DNA from: Comamonadaceae bacterium OS-4
Lineage (GTDB): Bacteria > Pseudomonadota > Gammaproteobacteria > Burkholderiales > Burkholderiaceae_C
Length of the DNA: 64,000 nt
Direction of reading: 5' to 3'
NCBI GenBank assembly: GCA_027924025.1
Contig: AP026970.1
Location: 1,014,501 to 1,078,500 of the forward strand
Shown one piece after another: positions 1-9,511 of the stretch; position 1 is the stretch's first letter; each line of letters opens with the position of its first letter. The notes under the pieces are model-generated. The model was given only the letters and a program-made list of their open reading frames with translations, was not told the DNA's origin and did no database searches. The position numbers and the translations under genes are program-made.

Positions 1-1
1 A

Positions 2-631
<630 letters not shown>

Positions 632-645
632 CCGTTCGGGTGGCT

Positions 646-672
646 CTCAGTCCCCGGGTTCCTGGGACTGAG
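646..672. terminator. 9-bp perfect hairpin between convergent helicase and apaH
   Basis: A perfect 9-bp inverted repeat (CTCAGTCCC at 646-654, GGGACTGAG at 664-672) with a 9-nt loop lies just after the helicase stop and overlaps the apaH stop codon. There is no T-tract on either side, so it may be a weak bidirectional terminator or an mRNA 3'-end stabiliser. Confidence 0.35.
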
Positions 673-1501
673 GGCATTTCACCTGAATCAGCTCGGTCGC
701 CAGACCGCCCGCCGGTGCAGCAGCAACCCGCAACGCGCTCAAGCACCCGCCCCACACGCAACCACTGTCCAGGGCCCATACATCCGGCCGGTGGAGCCAG
801 CCCAGTGTGGACCAGTGGCCAAACGCCATGACCTCACCAGTGGTCTGGCGCGCGGGTGTATCAAACCAAGGCACATAGCCTGCAGGTGTTGCCTCCAGGC
901 CGCCGGAGTGTTTGAATTCCATGGCGCCGTCCGGCGTGCAATAACGAAGCCGGGTCAGCGCATTCACGATCACCCGCAACCGGTCGGCACCGGTGAGGGT
1001 GTCGCTCCAAGCGTCCGGGCCATTGCCATACATCTGCTGGAAGAAAAGGTGCGCATCCGGCGCTTGAAGGGCTGCTTCTACCTCTTGGGCTAATGCTATT
1101 GTTTTGATAGCTGTCCACGCTGGTAATACGCCGGCGTGGACCATTAATATGCCTGAATCGTCGACTTTTTCGTAGAGGGCCAGTTTCTGGTGCCGTAGCC
1201 AGTACAAGAGCCCGGGGGCATCGTCGGCTTCCAGCAAGGGGGCGAGGGTATCGCGCTTGCCGGGTTTGCGGACCCCATAACTCACCGCGAGCAAATGCAG
1301 GTCGTGGTTGCCCAGCAAACAGCGGGCTGCGCTGCCGTAGCCCATCAGGCGGCGTAGTACTGCCGCAGACTCGGGGCCACGGTTCACCAGGTCGCCTAAA
1401 AGATAGAGCGTGTCGCGGCTGGGAGAAAAGTCGATGGCTTGGGTGAGCCGTTCCAGGGCGGTGTCGCAGCCCTGAACATCCCCGATAAGGTACATTGCCA
1501 T
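647..1501 (-). CDS. apaH: Symmetrical bis(5'-nucleosyl)-tetraphosphatase (ApaH)
   Basis: Hydrolyses diadenosine tetraphosphate to two ADP and, in enterobacteria, also removes Np4-type caps from RNA. The calcineurin-like metallophosphatase motifs are all present: GDVQG (residues 7-11), GDLVNRG (36-42), GNHD (64-67) and a later VHAGVLPAW. At 284 aa it has the usual length. ATG 1501 gives the normal MxxYLIGDVQG start; ATG 1495 two codons later is possible. It is divergent from the CNNM gene with only about 23 bp between start codons. Residues ~129-136 are encoded by one arm of the dispersed repeat described elsewhere. Confidence 0.95.
   Translation of the reverse strand: MAMYLIGDVQGCDTALERLTQAIDFSPSRDTLYLLGDLVNRGPESAAVLRRLMGYGSAARCLLGNHDLHLLAVSYGVRKPGKRDTLAPLLEADDAPGLLYWLRHQKLALYEKVDDSGILMVHAGVLPAWTAIKTIALAQEVEAALQAPDAHLFFQQMYGNGPDAWSDTLTGADRLRVIVNALTRLRYCTPDGAMEFKHSGGLEATPAGYVPWFDTPARQTTGEVMAFGHWSTLGWLHRPDVWALDSGCVWGGCLSALRVAAAPAGGLATELIQVKCPQSQEPGD
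1094..1113 (+). repeat. Dispersed repeat, left arm only (inside apaH)
   Basis: TGCTAT, a 7-nt AT-rich loop, then ATAGCTG: this matches the left hairpin arm of the dispersed repeat (fuller copies at 28650, 37443, 54520, 55718). The inverted repeat that follows encodes the conserved ApaH motif VHAGVLPAW, so I do not count it as part of the repeat. Confidence 0.45.
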
Positions 1502-1524
1502 GGTCTCGATTCTCGCTTGCATCC

Positions 1525-2826
1525 ATGGATTTCTTACTCATTCTGGTTCTCACCTTGCTCAACGGCGTATTCGCCATGTCGGAACTGGCGCTCACAGCCA
1601 GCCGCAAAGTCCGTTTGCAAACCATGGTGGAGGCTGGAGACAAGGGGGCCAAGGCGGCCTTGGCCTTGCTGGACAACCCAACCCAGTTTTTGTCTGTGGT
1701 GCAGGTGGGCATTACCTCGATCGGCATGCTCAATGGCATTGTGGGCGAAGCGGCCTTCAGCGACGGGGTGGCACATTGGTTGGGAACCCAGTTTGCGCTC
1801 TCTACGCGGGTGGCCGAGATTTCCGCAACTGCGCTGGTGGTGACCGGCATCACGTTTATCACCATTCTGTTCGGCGAGTTGGTGCCCAAACGCATCGGGC
1901 AGCTCTATCCTGAAACCGTGGCACGGGCTCTGGCGATTCCCATGACCTGGGTGGCTACCGGCGCCAAACCCTTTGTGAAGCTGCTGTCTTATGCGACCCA
2001 CGCCACCCTGCGTCTGCTGCGCCTCAACGCCACCGACAACCGCGCGGTGACCGAAGAAGAAATATCCGCCAGCCTTGAAGAAGGGGTAGATGCCGGCATC
2101 ATCGAGGAGCACGAGCACCAGATGGTGCGCAATGTGTTCCACCTGGACGACCGGCCGCTAACCAGCATGATGCTGCCGCGGGTCGATATTGCGTGGATAG
2201 AGGCCGGTTTGAGCGTTCCCCAGGCGCTGGCTTTGGCGGGTGACACCCGCGATGGCAATGGCCACTCCTGGTATCCGGTGTGCCGCGGCTCTTTGGACAA
2301 TGTGGTGGGCTTGGTCAGCGTGTCCCGCTTGCTGGCCATGGGCAGCGCCTATACCGGCACCGTGGACTCCTTGGCCGAGCAGGCGGTGTTTGTGCCCGAG
2401 ACACTCACTGGCATGGAGCTGATCGAGCAATTCCGGGTGCGTTCGGCCCGGATGGTATTTGTGGTGGATGAATATGGCGTGGTGCAGGGCCTGATGACCC
2501 CGCATGACCTGCTGGAGGCCATCACCGGTGAGCTGCAACCAGACGCCAAGGAAGAGGCTTGGGCCACGCTGCAAGAGAATGGCCAGTGGTTGCTGGATGG
2601 GCTCATGCCGGTGGGCGAGCTCAAAGCCCGCCTGGATATTGAGGACGAACTCCCTGATGAAGAGCGTGGCCGCTACAACACGCTGGCAGGACTATTGATG
2701 GCGGTAACCGGTCAACTCCCCCAGCCCGGTGCCCGCATTACTGTGGGCGAGTGGGTGTTTGAAGTCCAGACCCTCGAAGGCCGGCGTATCGACCAGGTGC
2801 GCGCGTTCAAAGAGCCTCAGGCCTGA
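1525..2826 (+). CDS. CNNM/CorC-HlyC family membrane protein (hemolysin-related)
   Basis: A 433-aa integral membrane protein with a DUF21 (CNNM) transmembrane domain at about 1-190, a CBS pair in the middle (about 210-340, including the segment MVFVVDEYGVVQGLMTPHDLLEAI) and a C-terminal CorC_HlyC domain (about 355-430). Relatives are implicated in divalent cation (Mg/Co) efflux; the hemolysin name is historical. ATG 1525 gives a start directly in the first membrane helix (MDFLLILVLTLLNGVFAMSELAL), as is usual; the only upstream in-frame start is a TTG at 1495. No clear ribosome binding site precedes it, and it is head-to-head with apaH. Confidence 0.9.
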   Translation: MDFLLILVLTLLNGVFAMSELALTASRKVRLQTMVEAGDKGAKAALALLDNPTQFLSVVQVGITSIGMLNGIVGEAAFSDGVAHWLGTQFALSTRVAEISATALVVTGITFITILFGELVPKRIGQLYPETVARALAIPMTWVATGAKPFVKLLSYATHATLRLLRLNATDNRAVTEEEISASLEEGVDAGIIEEHEHQMVRNVFHLDDRPLTSMMLPRVDIAWIEAGLSVPQALALAGDTRDGNGHSWYPVCRGSLDNVVGLVSVSRLLAMGSAYTGTVDSLAEQAVFVPETLTGMELIEQFRVRSARMVFVVDEYGVVQGLMTPHDLLEAITGELQPDAKEEAWATLQENGQWLLDGLMPVGELKARLDIEDELPDEERGRYNTLAGLLMAVTGQLPQPGARITVGEWVFEVQTLEGRRIDQVRAFKEPQA

Positions 2827-2844
2827 GTTTGGTATCCCGGGCGC

Positions 2845-3615
2845 TTAGAGCCGCCCGGTAAGCCGGTAGGCCATCCAGCCCACGTATTCATTGAGCACCA
2901 TTTGCCAGTCGGAGACGCCGGCTTGCATCGAGTAGCGTGTCCACCGCGGGCTGATCTCGGCGCGGAAATCGACCGGGTAGGCCGTCACATTCCAGCCGGC
3001 TTTCTCAAAGGTGGCCTTGGCGCGCGGCATGTGCGAGGCAGAGGTCAGCAGCAGCCAGCGGTTTTGCGGGTTGACGCCCGGTAGCTCTGCCGTCAGCACC
3101 GCGTTCTCATAAGTGTTCCGCGAGACCGACTCGTAACGCACTTGCCCGTCCGGGACCCCCAGGCTGTCATAGAACCTGTGCGCCCGCTCAGCCTCGCTGG
3201 GCCCACCCCCGTTGGGGTCGCCTTCGCCTCCGGTGTAGATCACCGTCATTCCCGGATTTTTGAGTGCCAGCGATGCAGAGACAGACAGGCGCTCGCCTGC
3301 GTCATTGGTCAACGGGTGGCGGTAGTCGGCCTGCAGGTGCCCTCGGGCCGTGCCACCGCCCAAGACCACGATGCCGGCGTACCCGGAGATGTCTGTTTCC
3401 GGGGAGATCTCGGCATAAGGCGCTTCCAGCGTCCGGATCAAGAGTTCCGGCAATGGCATCCAGCCGATCAATGCCACCAGCAACGCACTCCAGCCCAGAG
3501 CAGGTCGCGCCAGCGCCGGGCGTCGCCTAGCGAGCACCCACGCACTGATCAACACCAGGAGAACCCAGAACAAGGGTTGGGTGATCCACGCCACGATCTT
3601 CGAAAAAATAAACAT
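2845..3615 (-). CDS. YdcF family (DUF218, ElyC/SanA-like) envelope protein
   Basis: 256 aa. Two N-terminal membrane helices (about 10-28 and 38-57) are followed by a DUF218 domain beginning at GIVVLGGGTARG and continuing through YTGGEGDPNGGGPSEAERAHRFYDSLGV, S-R-N-TYENA and LLLTSASHMPRAKATFEKAGWNV. Relatives (ElyC, SanA, YdcF) act at the inner membrane in envelope biogenesis, and the fold resembles a Rossmann nucleotide-binding domain; the substrate here is unknown. It is divergent from the chemosensory operon, so both share the AT-rich 3616-3732 promoter region. Confidence 0.85.
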   Translation of the reverse strand: MFIFSKIVAWITQPLFWVLLVLISAWVLARRRPALARPALGWSALLVALIGWMPLPELLIRTLEAPYAEISPETDISGYAGIVVLGGGTARGHLQADYRHPLTNDAGERLSVSASLALKNPGMTVIYTGGEGDPNGGGPSEAERAHRFYDSLGVPDGQVRYESVSRNTYENAVLTAELPGVNPQNRWLLLTSASHMPRAKATFEKAGWNVTAYPVDFRAEISPRWTRYSMQAGVSDWQMVLNEYVGWMAYRLTGRL

Positions 3616-3732
3616 GAAAACTATCGCGAGAAGGAAGTGATAGAAAAGTTTGCGAAAAAATTTAAATCAAAATCAACACTAAAAGTGGAATTTTCGGTAA
3701 ATTCGCCAAATAGATTTTCAGGTGCGAAAAAC
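3616..3732. promoter_or_regulatory. AT-rich divergent promoter region ahead of the chemosensory operon
   Basis: 117 bp between two divergent genes, strikingly AT-rich against the GC-rich surroundings. It contains AAATTTAAAT at 3658-3667; the 9-mer AATTTAAAT recurs in the promoter of the HTH-receiver gene at 16169-16177, though AT-richness makes a chance match likely. I could not assign a convincing -35/-10 pair and saw no good sigma-28 site. Confidence 0.45.
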
Positions 3733-4143
3733 ATGAAAAAAACAATTTTGACAGTTGAGGACGGCGACGGCATTCGCCGGCTGATTCGCATGACGCTCGA
3801 ATATATGGGCTTTCTTGTGCTGGAGGCCAATGGCGGTGAGCAGGGCCTCGAAATGGCGCGTGAACACAAGCCCGACCTCGTGCTGATGGATGTCCGGATG
3901 CCCGGCGTTTCCGGGCTGACGGCCTGCGAAGTCATGCGCGCAGACCCCCAGCTTCGCAACGTGCCAGTGGTCATGTTGTCGGCCGCCGGTTCGGAGGACG
4001 ACATCTCAGCCGGCATGGCAAGCGGCGCCAAGGCTTATCTGGTGAAGCCCTTTCAGCCTGTGGAGCTGATTGAGCTGGTGACCCGCCTGATTGACGAGGC
4101 GGCCCAGCCAGAGCCTGCAGCCGCCGGCGCGGCCCACCGGTAA
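3733..4143 (+). CDS. Single-domain response regulator (CheY-like), first gene of chemosensory operon
   Basis: 136 aa, a stand-alone receiver. The acidic pair E9/D10, phospho-acceptor D53 (VLMDVRMP) and K in YLVKPF are present; the switch Thr position is Ser (MLSAAGS), as in many receivers. The frame is open far upstream but those codons are antisense to the ydcF-like gene; ATG 3733, at the start of the receiver fold, is the real start. A short Ala/Pro-rich tail follows the domain. It opens the plus-strand array operon and is one of three single-domain receivers in it, so it may be a phosphate sink or a dedicated output protein. Confidence 0.88.
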   Translation: MKKTILTVEDGDGIRRLIRMTLEYMGFLVLEANGGEQGLEMAREHKPDLVLMDVRMPGVSGLTACEVMRADPQLRNVPVVMLSAAGSEDDISAGMASGAKAYLVKPFQPVELIELVTRLIDEAAQPEPAAAGAAHR

Positions 4144-4271
4144 CTCACAAGGCTCTTTCATGTTTTCCCCAGCAGCGCAATGGAATATGGCCGGGCCCCG
4201 GCGCTGCCCTTTCGTTCTCGTCAACCCTGCGCCCAGCTGCTTGCAACTCTCCCCCGAAAGGACTCACTCCC

Positions 4272-6197
4272 ATGGCACTCGTTAAAAAAGCCGTTAGCGC
4301 ACCGCACGGCGTCGCTGCAGACACCAATTCCGCCCGCGCATCCGCCGCAATTACCCGTGAGGCTGAGGCCCAACGCAAGCGCGCCCGCACCTTGGCCAAG
4401 CAACAGCAAGCGGCAGAGCGCATTGCGGCGGCCACCACTCAAATGTCATCCGGCATCACCGAAGCGGCCTCTGCCGCCGAAGAGCTCAAGCGCGCATCCG
4501 ACCAGATTGCCACCGGTGCCGAAGAGGCAACAGGCGCAGCCCAGGAGTCGCTGGCCGCATTCAAGCAGGTAGAAGGTGCAGTGACACGCCAGCTGCAAAA
4601 CGCCAAGGCCAGCGGGGTCCGTGTGGAGTCGTCGCAAACACTGATTGCCCGTACGGGCGCAGAAGTGACCAGCCTGGTGGCCAATGTGGGTGTGTCGGCA
4701 CAGCGGCAAGCAGCATCGGTCGGCATGGTGGCAGAGCTGGAAAAGCAGGCCGCCAATATCGGGGACATCGTCAAAGCGGTGGCCCGAATTGCAGACCAGA
4801 CCAATCTGCTGGCACTCAATGCCGCGATTGAAGCCGCCCGCGCGGGGCAGCACGGCAAAGGCTTTGCGGTGGTGGCGGACGAGGTACGCACCTTGGCTGA
4901 AACCTCGGAGAAAAGCGCCAAACAAATCCAGGATCTCGTGGGCCAGATTCAGGGCGAAGTCAAAGTGATCGCTGAAGGCATTGGCCAATCGGCCAAAGCG
5001 GTGGAAGAGGAAGTACAAAACGGCAAAGTGATCACCAGCCAGCTGGAGCAGATCCGCAAAGACACGGTGGAAATCGTCGGCGCCATCAGCGAGATCGCCA
5101 CCGGTGCCCAGCAGTCTGCGACTGCAACCGTGCAGGCGCTCAAGGGTTCTGAAGATATTGCCGCCGCCGCCGAAGAGCAGTCCGCAGCCGCAGAAGAGGC
5201 CGCCAAAACCGTGGCCGAGCAGGCGCAGGCCCTGTCGCAATGCGAGCAAACCGCGCAAGGCCTGTCGGAATTGGCCGAGGACCTGAAGAACTCGACCGAT
5301 GTTGCCAAGAGCGCCGAGGAAGTGGCCTCTGCCGCCGAAGAGCTGTCGTCCGCAGTGCAGGAAATCAGCCGCTCGGGCTCGCAGATCATGGCCGCCATTG
5401 ACCAAATTCGTAAAGGTGCCGAGGTTCAATCCGCTGGAACCGAACAGGCCTCTGCTGCCGTGACCCAGATCGAAAAGAGCGCCCAGTTGGCAGTGGAGCG
5501 CGGCACCGCCGGCACGGCCAAAGTGAAAGCGATTCGCGAACTGCTTGCCAGCAACAAGACCTCGGTGGACGCGCTGATTGCCAACGTGTTGGCCAGTGCA
5601 GACTCCAGCCGCCAAAGCATTCGCCAGGTGAAAGAGTTGGAGCTCGTGTCCCGCCGTATCGACAAGATTGTGGATGCGATTACCACGGTGTCGATCCAAA
5701 CCAATATGTTGGCTGTGAACGGCTCGATCGAAGCGGCCCGCGCCGGTGAATTCGGCAAAGGCTTTGTGGTGGTTGCCACGGATATTCGCAACCTCGCCCA
5801 AGACTCTGCCGAGAACGCAGACCGCATCAAAGATCTGGTCAAGGCGGTGCAGGACCAGATCGGCGTTGTGGGCCGTGACCTCGAAGAAATCGTGTCGACT
5901 GCGGTCAACGAGGTTGAAAAGGCCAAAGCTACCACCGTCAATTTGCTGACCATCGAGAGCGATATTGCCGAGGTGGGCAACAACGTCGGTGAGATTCTGG
6001 CTGCTGCTACAGAAATCGGAGCAGCAGTCGCACAGGTGAAGCGAGGTGTGGAGCAAATCGCCGGTGCTGCGCAAGAAGCCGCCAAAGCCTCGGAAGAGGC
6101 GGCCTCGGCGGCCAAGCAACAAGCCCAAGGCGCCGAAGAACTGGCGGCTGCTATCGAAGAGATCTCTTCACTCGCTGACGAACTCCAAAGCGCTTGA
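4272..6197 (+). CDS. Soluble methyl-accepting chemotaxis protein with two tandem signalling tips
   Basis: 641 aa, no transmembrane segment and no recognisable ligand-binding domain; almost entirely Ala/Glu/Gln-rich coiled coil. Two receptor hairpin-tip motifs are present: one at about residues 173-210 ([20 protein letters not shown] then [15 protein letters not shown]) and a second at about 473-510 ([20 protein letters not shown] then [15 protein letters not shown]). Chemoreceptor tips dock CheA and CheW, so the protein could nucleate two kinase complexes or fold as a double-length rod. Many EE/QQ/AEE segments are plausible methylation sites for the linked CheR and CheB. The second tip departs from the consensus (AVNGS for ALNAA). 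Start ATG 4272 follows GAAAGGA. Confidence 0.93.
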   Translation: MALVKKAVSAPHGVAADTNSARASAAITREAEAQRKRARTLAKQQQAAERIAAATTQMSSGITEAASAAEELKRASDQIATGAEEATGAAQESLAAFKQVEGAVTRQLQNAKASGVRVESSQTLIARTGAEVTSLVANVGVSAQRQAASVGMVAELEKQAANIGDIVKAVARIADQTNLLALNAAIEAARAGQHGKGFAVVADEVRTLAETSEKSAKQIQDLVGQIQGEVKVIAEGIGQSAKAVEEEVQNGKVITSQLEQIRKDTVEIVGAISEIATGAQQSATATVQALKGSEDIAAAAEEQSAAAEEAAKTVAEQAQALSQCEQTAQGLSELAEDLKNSTDVAKSAEEVASAAEELSSAVQEISRSGSQIMAAIDQIRKGAEVQSAGTEQASAAVTQIEKSAQLAVERGTAGTAKVKAIRELLASNKTSVDALIANVLASADSSRQSIRQVKELELVSRRIDKIVDAITTVSIQTNMLAVNGSIEAARAGEFGKGFVVVATDIRNLAQDSAENADRIKDLVKAVQDQIGVVGRDLEEIVSTAVNEVEKAKATTVNLLTIESDIAEVGNNVGEILAAATEIGAAVAQVKRGVEQIAGAAQEAAKASEEAASAAKQQAQGAEELAAAIEEISSLADELQSA

Positions 6198-6213
6198 ACC
6201 GGAGTAACGCGTT

Positions 6214-7770
6214 ATGAGCACTCCCAACAGTTCCATGCAGCCGCCCGGTGCGGCTGTGCCGGACGAAGGCGACAACGCCTCCGGGATCCGGCAGTACGTC
6301 ACTTTCATGGCGGGGGACGAGGTCTTCGCGGTGGAAATGGCGCCGGTGCAAGAAATCATCCGTGTGCCTGAGGTCGTGCGGGTACCCATGGCACCTCATA
6401 CCCTGGAGGGCTTGGCCAACCTGCGGGGCCATGTGTTGCCGATCGTGTCCCTGCGCCGCGCGCTGGGATTTGCAGAGCGGGTGTCTGACGACTCTTCGCG
6501 GGCTGTGGTGATTAACTACGGCGAGCCCTTGGGCTTTGTGGTGGACCGGGTTTCCAGCGTGGTGGGGGTAGACCCCAGCAAGATGGAAGGCCTGGACGGC
6601 GTCGGGTGCACGGTCGATGCCGACCTGCTGTCAGGCATCATCAAAGACGTGGGTGGCCACGCCATGGTGATGGTCCTGAACTTTCAGAAATTGATTGACC
6701 AGGAGTTTGCCCACATCGCCCGCATGCAGCGCGACCAGCAAGCCGCTGGCATCAGCAGCATGGGCTCCGGCACCACGGCTACTGCGCAGCACTTGGCCAG
6801 CGAAGACGAGTTGCACTTGGTGAGCTTTGATGTGGCGGCTCAGGAATACGCGATTGCGATTTCGGATGTGCAAGAAATTGTGCAGATTCCCGAGACCATC
6901 ATCAAAGTGCCGCGCTCCCAAAGCCATGTGCTGGGGGTGATGACCTTGCGCAACCGCCTGTTACCGCTGGTCTCCTTGCGCAGCATGTTTGCGCTGGATC
7001 GCCGCGCGTCGGATGAGTCCAGCCGCATCGTGGTGGTGTCGGTGCAGGGCGCATCGGTCGGCGTGGTGGTAGACAACGTGAACGAAGTGCTGCGGGTCCC
7101 GCAAAAGCTGGTGGAGCCGATGCCGCCCTTGTTGGCCCGCGAAGGCGACATGGCCGATATCACCGAAATCTGCAGCATCGACGGCGGCAAGCGCTTGGTG
7201 TCCATCATCTCCACCGACAACCTGTTTCGCCACTCTGCCATCAAGGACGCCTTGGCCAACCTCGATGGCGAGGGCCAGCGCCTGACAGACCGGCACCAGA
7301 ACACGGGCCCGGACGACGAGCAAGTGGTGGTCTTCCGCCTGGGTACCGAAGAGTTCGGTGTGCCCATCGACAGCGTGCAGGAAATCGTACGCGTGCCCGC
7401 AGAGCTGACCCATGTGCCCAAAGCACCTGCTGCGGTGGAGGGGGTCATCAACTTGCGTGGGCAGGTCTTGCCGGTGATGGATTTGCGCCGTCGGTTGGGG
7501 CTGAACGGGGTGGCCCGCAATGATGGCCAACGCATTGTGGTGTTCATGATCCACAACGTGCGCACCGGCTTTATTGTGGATTCGGTGGCCGAAGTCCTGA
7601 AGGTACCGCTGCACGCGATTGAGCCGGCACCCCGCATGTCTGATGCGCAAAGCAGCCTGTTGGCCCGCATGGCCAACCTCGAGAAGCAGAAACGCATGCT
7701 CCAGCTGCTGGAACCGTCCCACTTGCTCGCCGACGCCGATCTGAACCAGGTCGCGGCGATCAGCGCCTGA
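6214..7770 (+). CDS. cheW: CheW scaffold protein with three CheW domains
   Basis: 518 aa containing three consecutive CheW folds. Each starts with a [Y/V]-x-[T/S/V]-F-x(5)-[E/Q][V/Y/F]x[V/I] strand and contains V-[Q]-EI[I/V]-[R/Q][V/I]P and a LRxxxLP[I/L/V][V/M][S/D]LR motif: about 25-170, 195-345 and 368-500. CheW normally has one domain (~150 aa) and bridges receptor tips to CheA; three copies in one chain would link several receptor or CheA partners. It lies 16 bp after the double-tip receptor gene, which suggests co-evolved stoichiometry. Start ATG 6214 follows GGAGTAA. Confidence 0.93.
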   Translation: MSTPNSSMQPPGAAVPDEGDNASGIRQYVTFMAGDEVFAVEMAPVQEIIRVPEVVRVPMAPHTLEGLANLRGHVLPIVSLRRALGFAERVSDDSSRAVVINYGEPLGFVVDRVSSVVGVDPSKMEGLDGVGCTVDADLLSGIIKDVGGHAMVMVLNFQKLIDQEFAHIARMQRDQQAAGISSMGSGTTATAQHLASEDELHLVSFDVAAQEYAIAISDVQEIVQIPETIIKVPRSQSHVLGVMTLRNRLLPLVSLRSMFALDRRASDESSRIVVVSVQGASVGVVVDNVNEVLRVPQKLVEPMPPLLAREGDMADITEICSIDGGKRLVSIISTDNLFRHSAIKDALANLDGEGQRLTDRHQNTGPDDEQVVVFRLGTEEFGVPIDSVQEIVRVPAELTHVPKAPAAVEGVINLRGQVLPVMDLRRRLGLNGVARNDGQRIVVFMIHNVRTGFIVDSVAEVLKVPLHAIEPAPRMSDAQSSLLARMANLEKQKRMLQLLEPSHLLADADLNQVAAISA

Positions 7771-7790
7771 AGAAAGAGAGAGATACCGCC

Positions 7791-8870
7791 ATGATCAAAC
7801 TGCTCATCGTTGACGACTCCGCACTGATGCGGCGCCAATTGACGCAGTTGTTTCAAAGCGAAGGTGACTTCGACATCCGCCAGGCCCGCAACGGTCAGGA
7901 TGCGGTGGAGCAAAACCTGAGCTTTGAGCCTGACGTCGTGACCCTGGACATCAACATGCCCGAGATGGACGGTATTACCGCCCTCTCCTTGATGATGGCC
8001 CAACGGCCGGTGCCGGTGATCATGGTCTCGTCTCTCACCGAGAAAGGCGCACTGGCCACCTTTGAGGCCCTCAACCTCGGGGCGGTGGACTATGTGGCCA
8101 AGCCCGGTGGCACGATTTCGCTCACGCTGGACGACATCCGCAAGGACATGCTGGCCAAGGTGCGGGCGGCAGCCCGTTCGAAACTGCGGAGCAAAGCGAC
8201 CTCGGGCGCAGAGCCCGGCTCATTGCGCGAGCGTATGGCAACCGACCGCCAGGCGGTGGCTGAGCGCGCGAGCCAGTTGGCAGCCAGCAAGCAAGACGGG
8301 GTGGTGCTAGTGGGGGTCTCTACCGGCGGCCCCCGCTCACTGGAAGAGGTGTTGCCGTTCTTCCCGGAAGACTTTCCTCTGCCGGTGCTGGTGGCGCAGC
8401 ACATGCCGGCCAGTTTTACCGCGCCCTTCGCGGGCCGCCTGAACGCCATGTGCCCCCTGGAGGTGCTGGAGGCCGATCGCCCCATGCCGGTAGTAGCCGG
8501 CAAGATTTACATCGGCAAAGGCGGTGCAGACATGGTGCTCAGCAAACGTGGCAACACCCTGACCGTGGCGCCCAAGCCGGAGTCGCCGGAGCACATGTGG
8601 CATCCGTCGGTGGAGTTGCTGGCGCGCAGTGCGCTGGATCATGTGGCGCCTTCCAAGATCATTGCAGTGCTGCTTACCGGCATGGGCTACGACGGAGCTG
8701 AAGGGTTTGCAGAAATCAAACGGCGCGGCGGCAGCACGATTGCCGAGTCCGAAGAAACCGCCGTGGTGTACGGCATGCCCAAAGAACTGGTTCAGCGCAA
8801 AGGCGCAAGCCTGGTTCTCCCTTTAAACAAAATTGCAGCGCAGGTCAAAACCTGGGTTGCACGCACCTGA
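7791..8870 (+). CDS. cheB: Protein-glutamate methylesterase/glutaminase CheB
   Basis: 359 aa with a receiver domain (D8/D9, phospho-acceptor D53 in VTLDINMPEMDG, K in VAKPGG) and a C-terminal CheB methylesterase domain. The catalytic triad context is visible: Ser in GVSTGGP (about 177), His in VAQHMP (about 204) and Asp in LTGMGYDGAEG (about 300). It removes receptor methyl groups and is activated by phosphorylation from CheA, giving adaptation. Its presence with CheR means the receptors of this operon are probably methylated. Start ATG 7791 is preceded by AAAGAGAGAG. Confidence 0.96.
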   Translation: MIKLLIVDDSALMRRQLTQLFQSEGDFDIRQARNGQDAVEQNLSFEPDVVTLDINMPEMDGITALSLMMAQRPVPVIMVSSLTEKGALATFEALNLGAVDYVAKPGGTISLTLDDIRKDMLAKVRAAARSKLRSKATSGAEPGSLRERMATDRQAVAERASQLAASKQDGVVLVGVSTGGPRSLEEVLPFFPEDFPLPVLVAQHMPASFTAPFAGRLNAMCPLEVLEADRPMPVVAGKIYIGKGGADMVLSKRGNTLTVAPKPESPEHMWHPSVELLARSALDHVAPSKIIAVLLTGMGYDGAEGFAEIKRRGGSTIAESEETAVVYGMPKELVQRKGASLVLPLNKIAAQVKTWVART

Positions 8871-8880
8871 GGTACACACG

Positions 8881-9504
8881 ATGGGACTGATCAAACAAAC
8901 TCCTGCGGAGGGCGTCCGCGGGGACACCCGTACCGCCGCGCGTGACTGCCCCAGCTTGTGCAAGCAATTGCTCGCCGCTGACCCCGAAGCGCGCCGCTGG
9001 GCTGCGCGGGACCTGGTGGATTGCCCCGACTGCTCCGAGGCCCTGGTGGAGGCATTGCACGTCGAGCCGGATGCCTCGGTCCGTGAGGTCATGCTGACCA
9101 GCATCACCCGCATTGGCGACGGCACCGCTGTCAACGGCCTGGTAGCGTGCTTGCGCTCTGAGGATGCGGGCCTGCGGAATGAAGCCATCGAAGCCATGAA
9201 GCAACTGCCCGATGCGGTGGCACCGATCATGTTGGGCCTGTTGATGGATGAAGACAGCGATGTGCGTATCTTCGCGGTGAACATCCTGGAGTCCCTGCGC
9301 CACCCCTTGGTGGAGAACTGGTTGTTGCAGGTGATCGATGTGGATGACCATGTCAACGTCTGCGGCACCGCGGTGGATTTGCTTGGTGAGGTCGGTGGCG
9401 CAGCCTCACTCGAATCTCTGCTGCGCCTCAAAGTCCGGTTCGCAGATGAGCCTTACATCCAATATGCCGCTGATCTCGCGATCAAACGCATTCAAGAGAA
9501 CTGA
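8881..9504 (+). CDS. HEAT-repeat protein encoded between cheB and cheR
   Basis: 207 aa, all-helical, with four or five degenerate HEAT/PBS-lyase-like repeats (for example DPEARRWAARDLVDCPDCSEALVEAL; DASVREVMLTSITRIGDGTAVNGLVACL; DAGLRNEAIEAMKQLPDAVAPIMLGLL; DSDVRIFAVNILESLRHPLVENWLLQVI). HEAT solenoids are protein-protein scaffolds. It has no catalytic motif; position between the two adaptation enzymes suggests a structural or adaptor role in the array. ATG 8881 lies 10 bp after the cheB stop; reading further upstream would overlap cheB. Confidence 0.85.
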   Translation: MGLIKQTPAEGVRGDTRTAARDCPSLCKQLLAADPEARRWAARDLVDCPDCSEALVEALHVEPDASVREVMLTSITRIGDGTAVNGLVACLRSEDAGLRNEAIEAMKQLPDAVAPIMLGLLMDEDSDVRIFAVNILESLRHPLVENWLLQVIDVDDHVNVCGTAVDLLGEVGGAASLESLLRLKVRFADEPYIQYAADLAIKRIQEN

Positions 9505-9511
9505 GCACCGT

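Noticed and set aside
1114-1140. Right-hand inverted repeat next to the dispersed-repeat arm in apaH
   Set aside because: It encodes the conserved ApaH motif VHAGVLPAW, so its symmetry is more likely coincidental than part of the mobile repeat.
3677-3702. Possible sigma-28 (flagellar) promoter ahead of the chemosensory operon
   Set aside because: TAAA and a TCGGTAA-like box are present but about 5 bp apart, whereas sigma-28 promoters need about 11 bp between boxes.
3142-3732. Upstream in-frame extension of the first receiver
   Set aside because: Those codons are antisense to the YdcF-family gene and pass through its promoter; the receiver fold starts at ATG 3733.
4446-6128. 560-codon open frame on the minus strand
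   Set aside because: It is the antisense of the double-tip receptor gene; the low-complexity Ala/Glu coding sequence keeps the reverse frame open. The product is Gly/His/Leu-rich with no domain.
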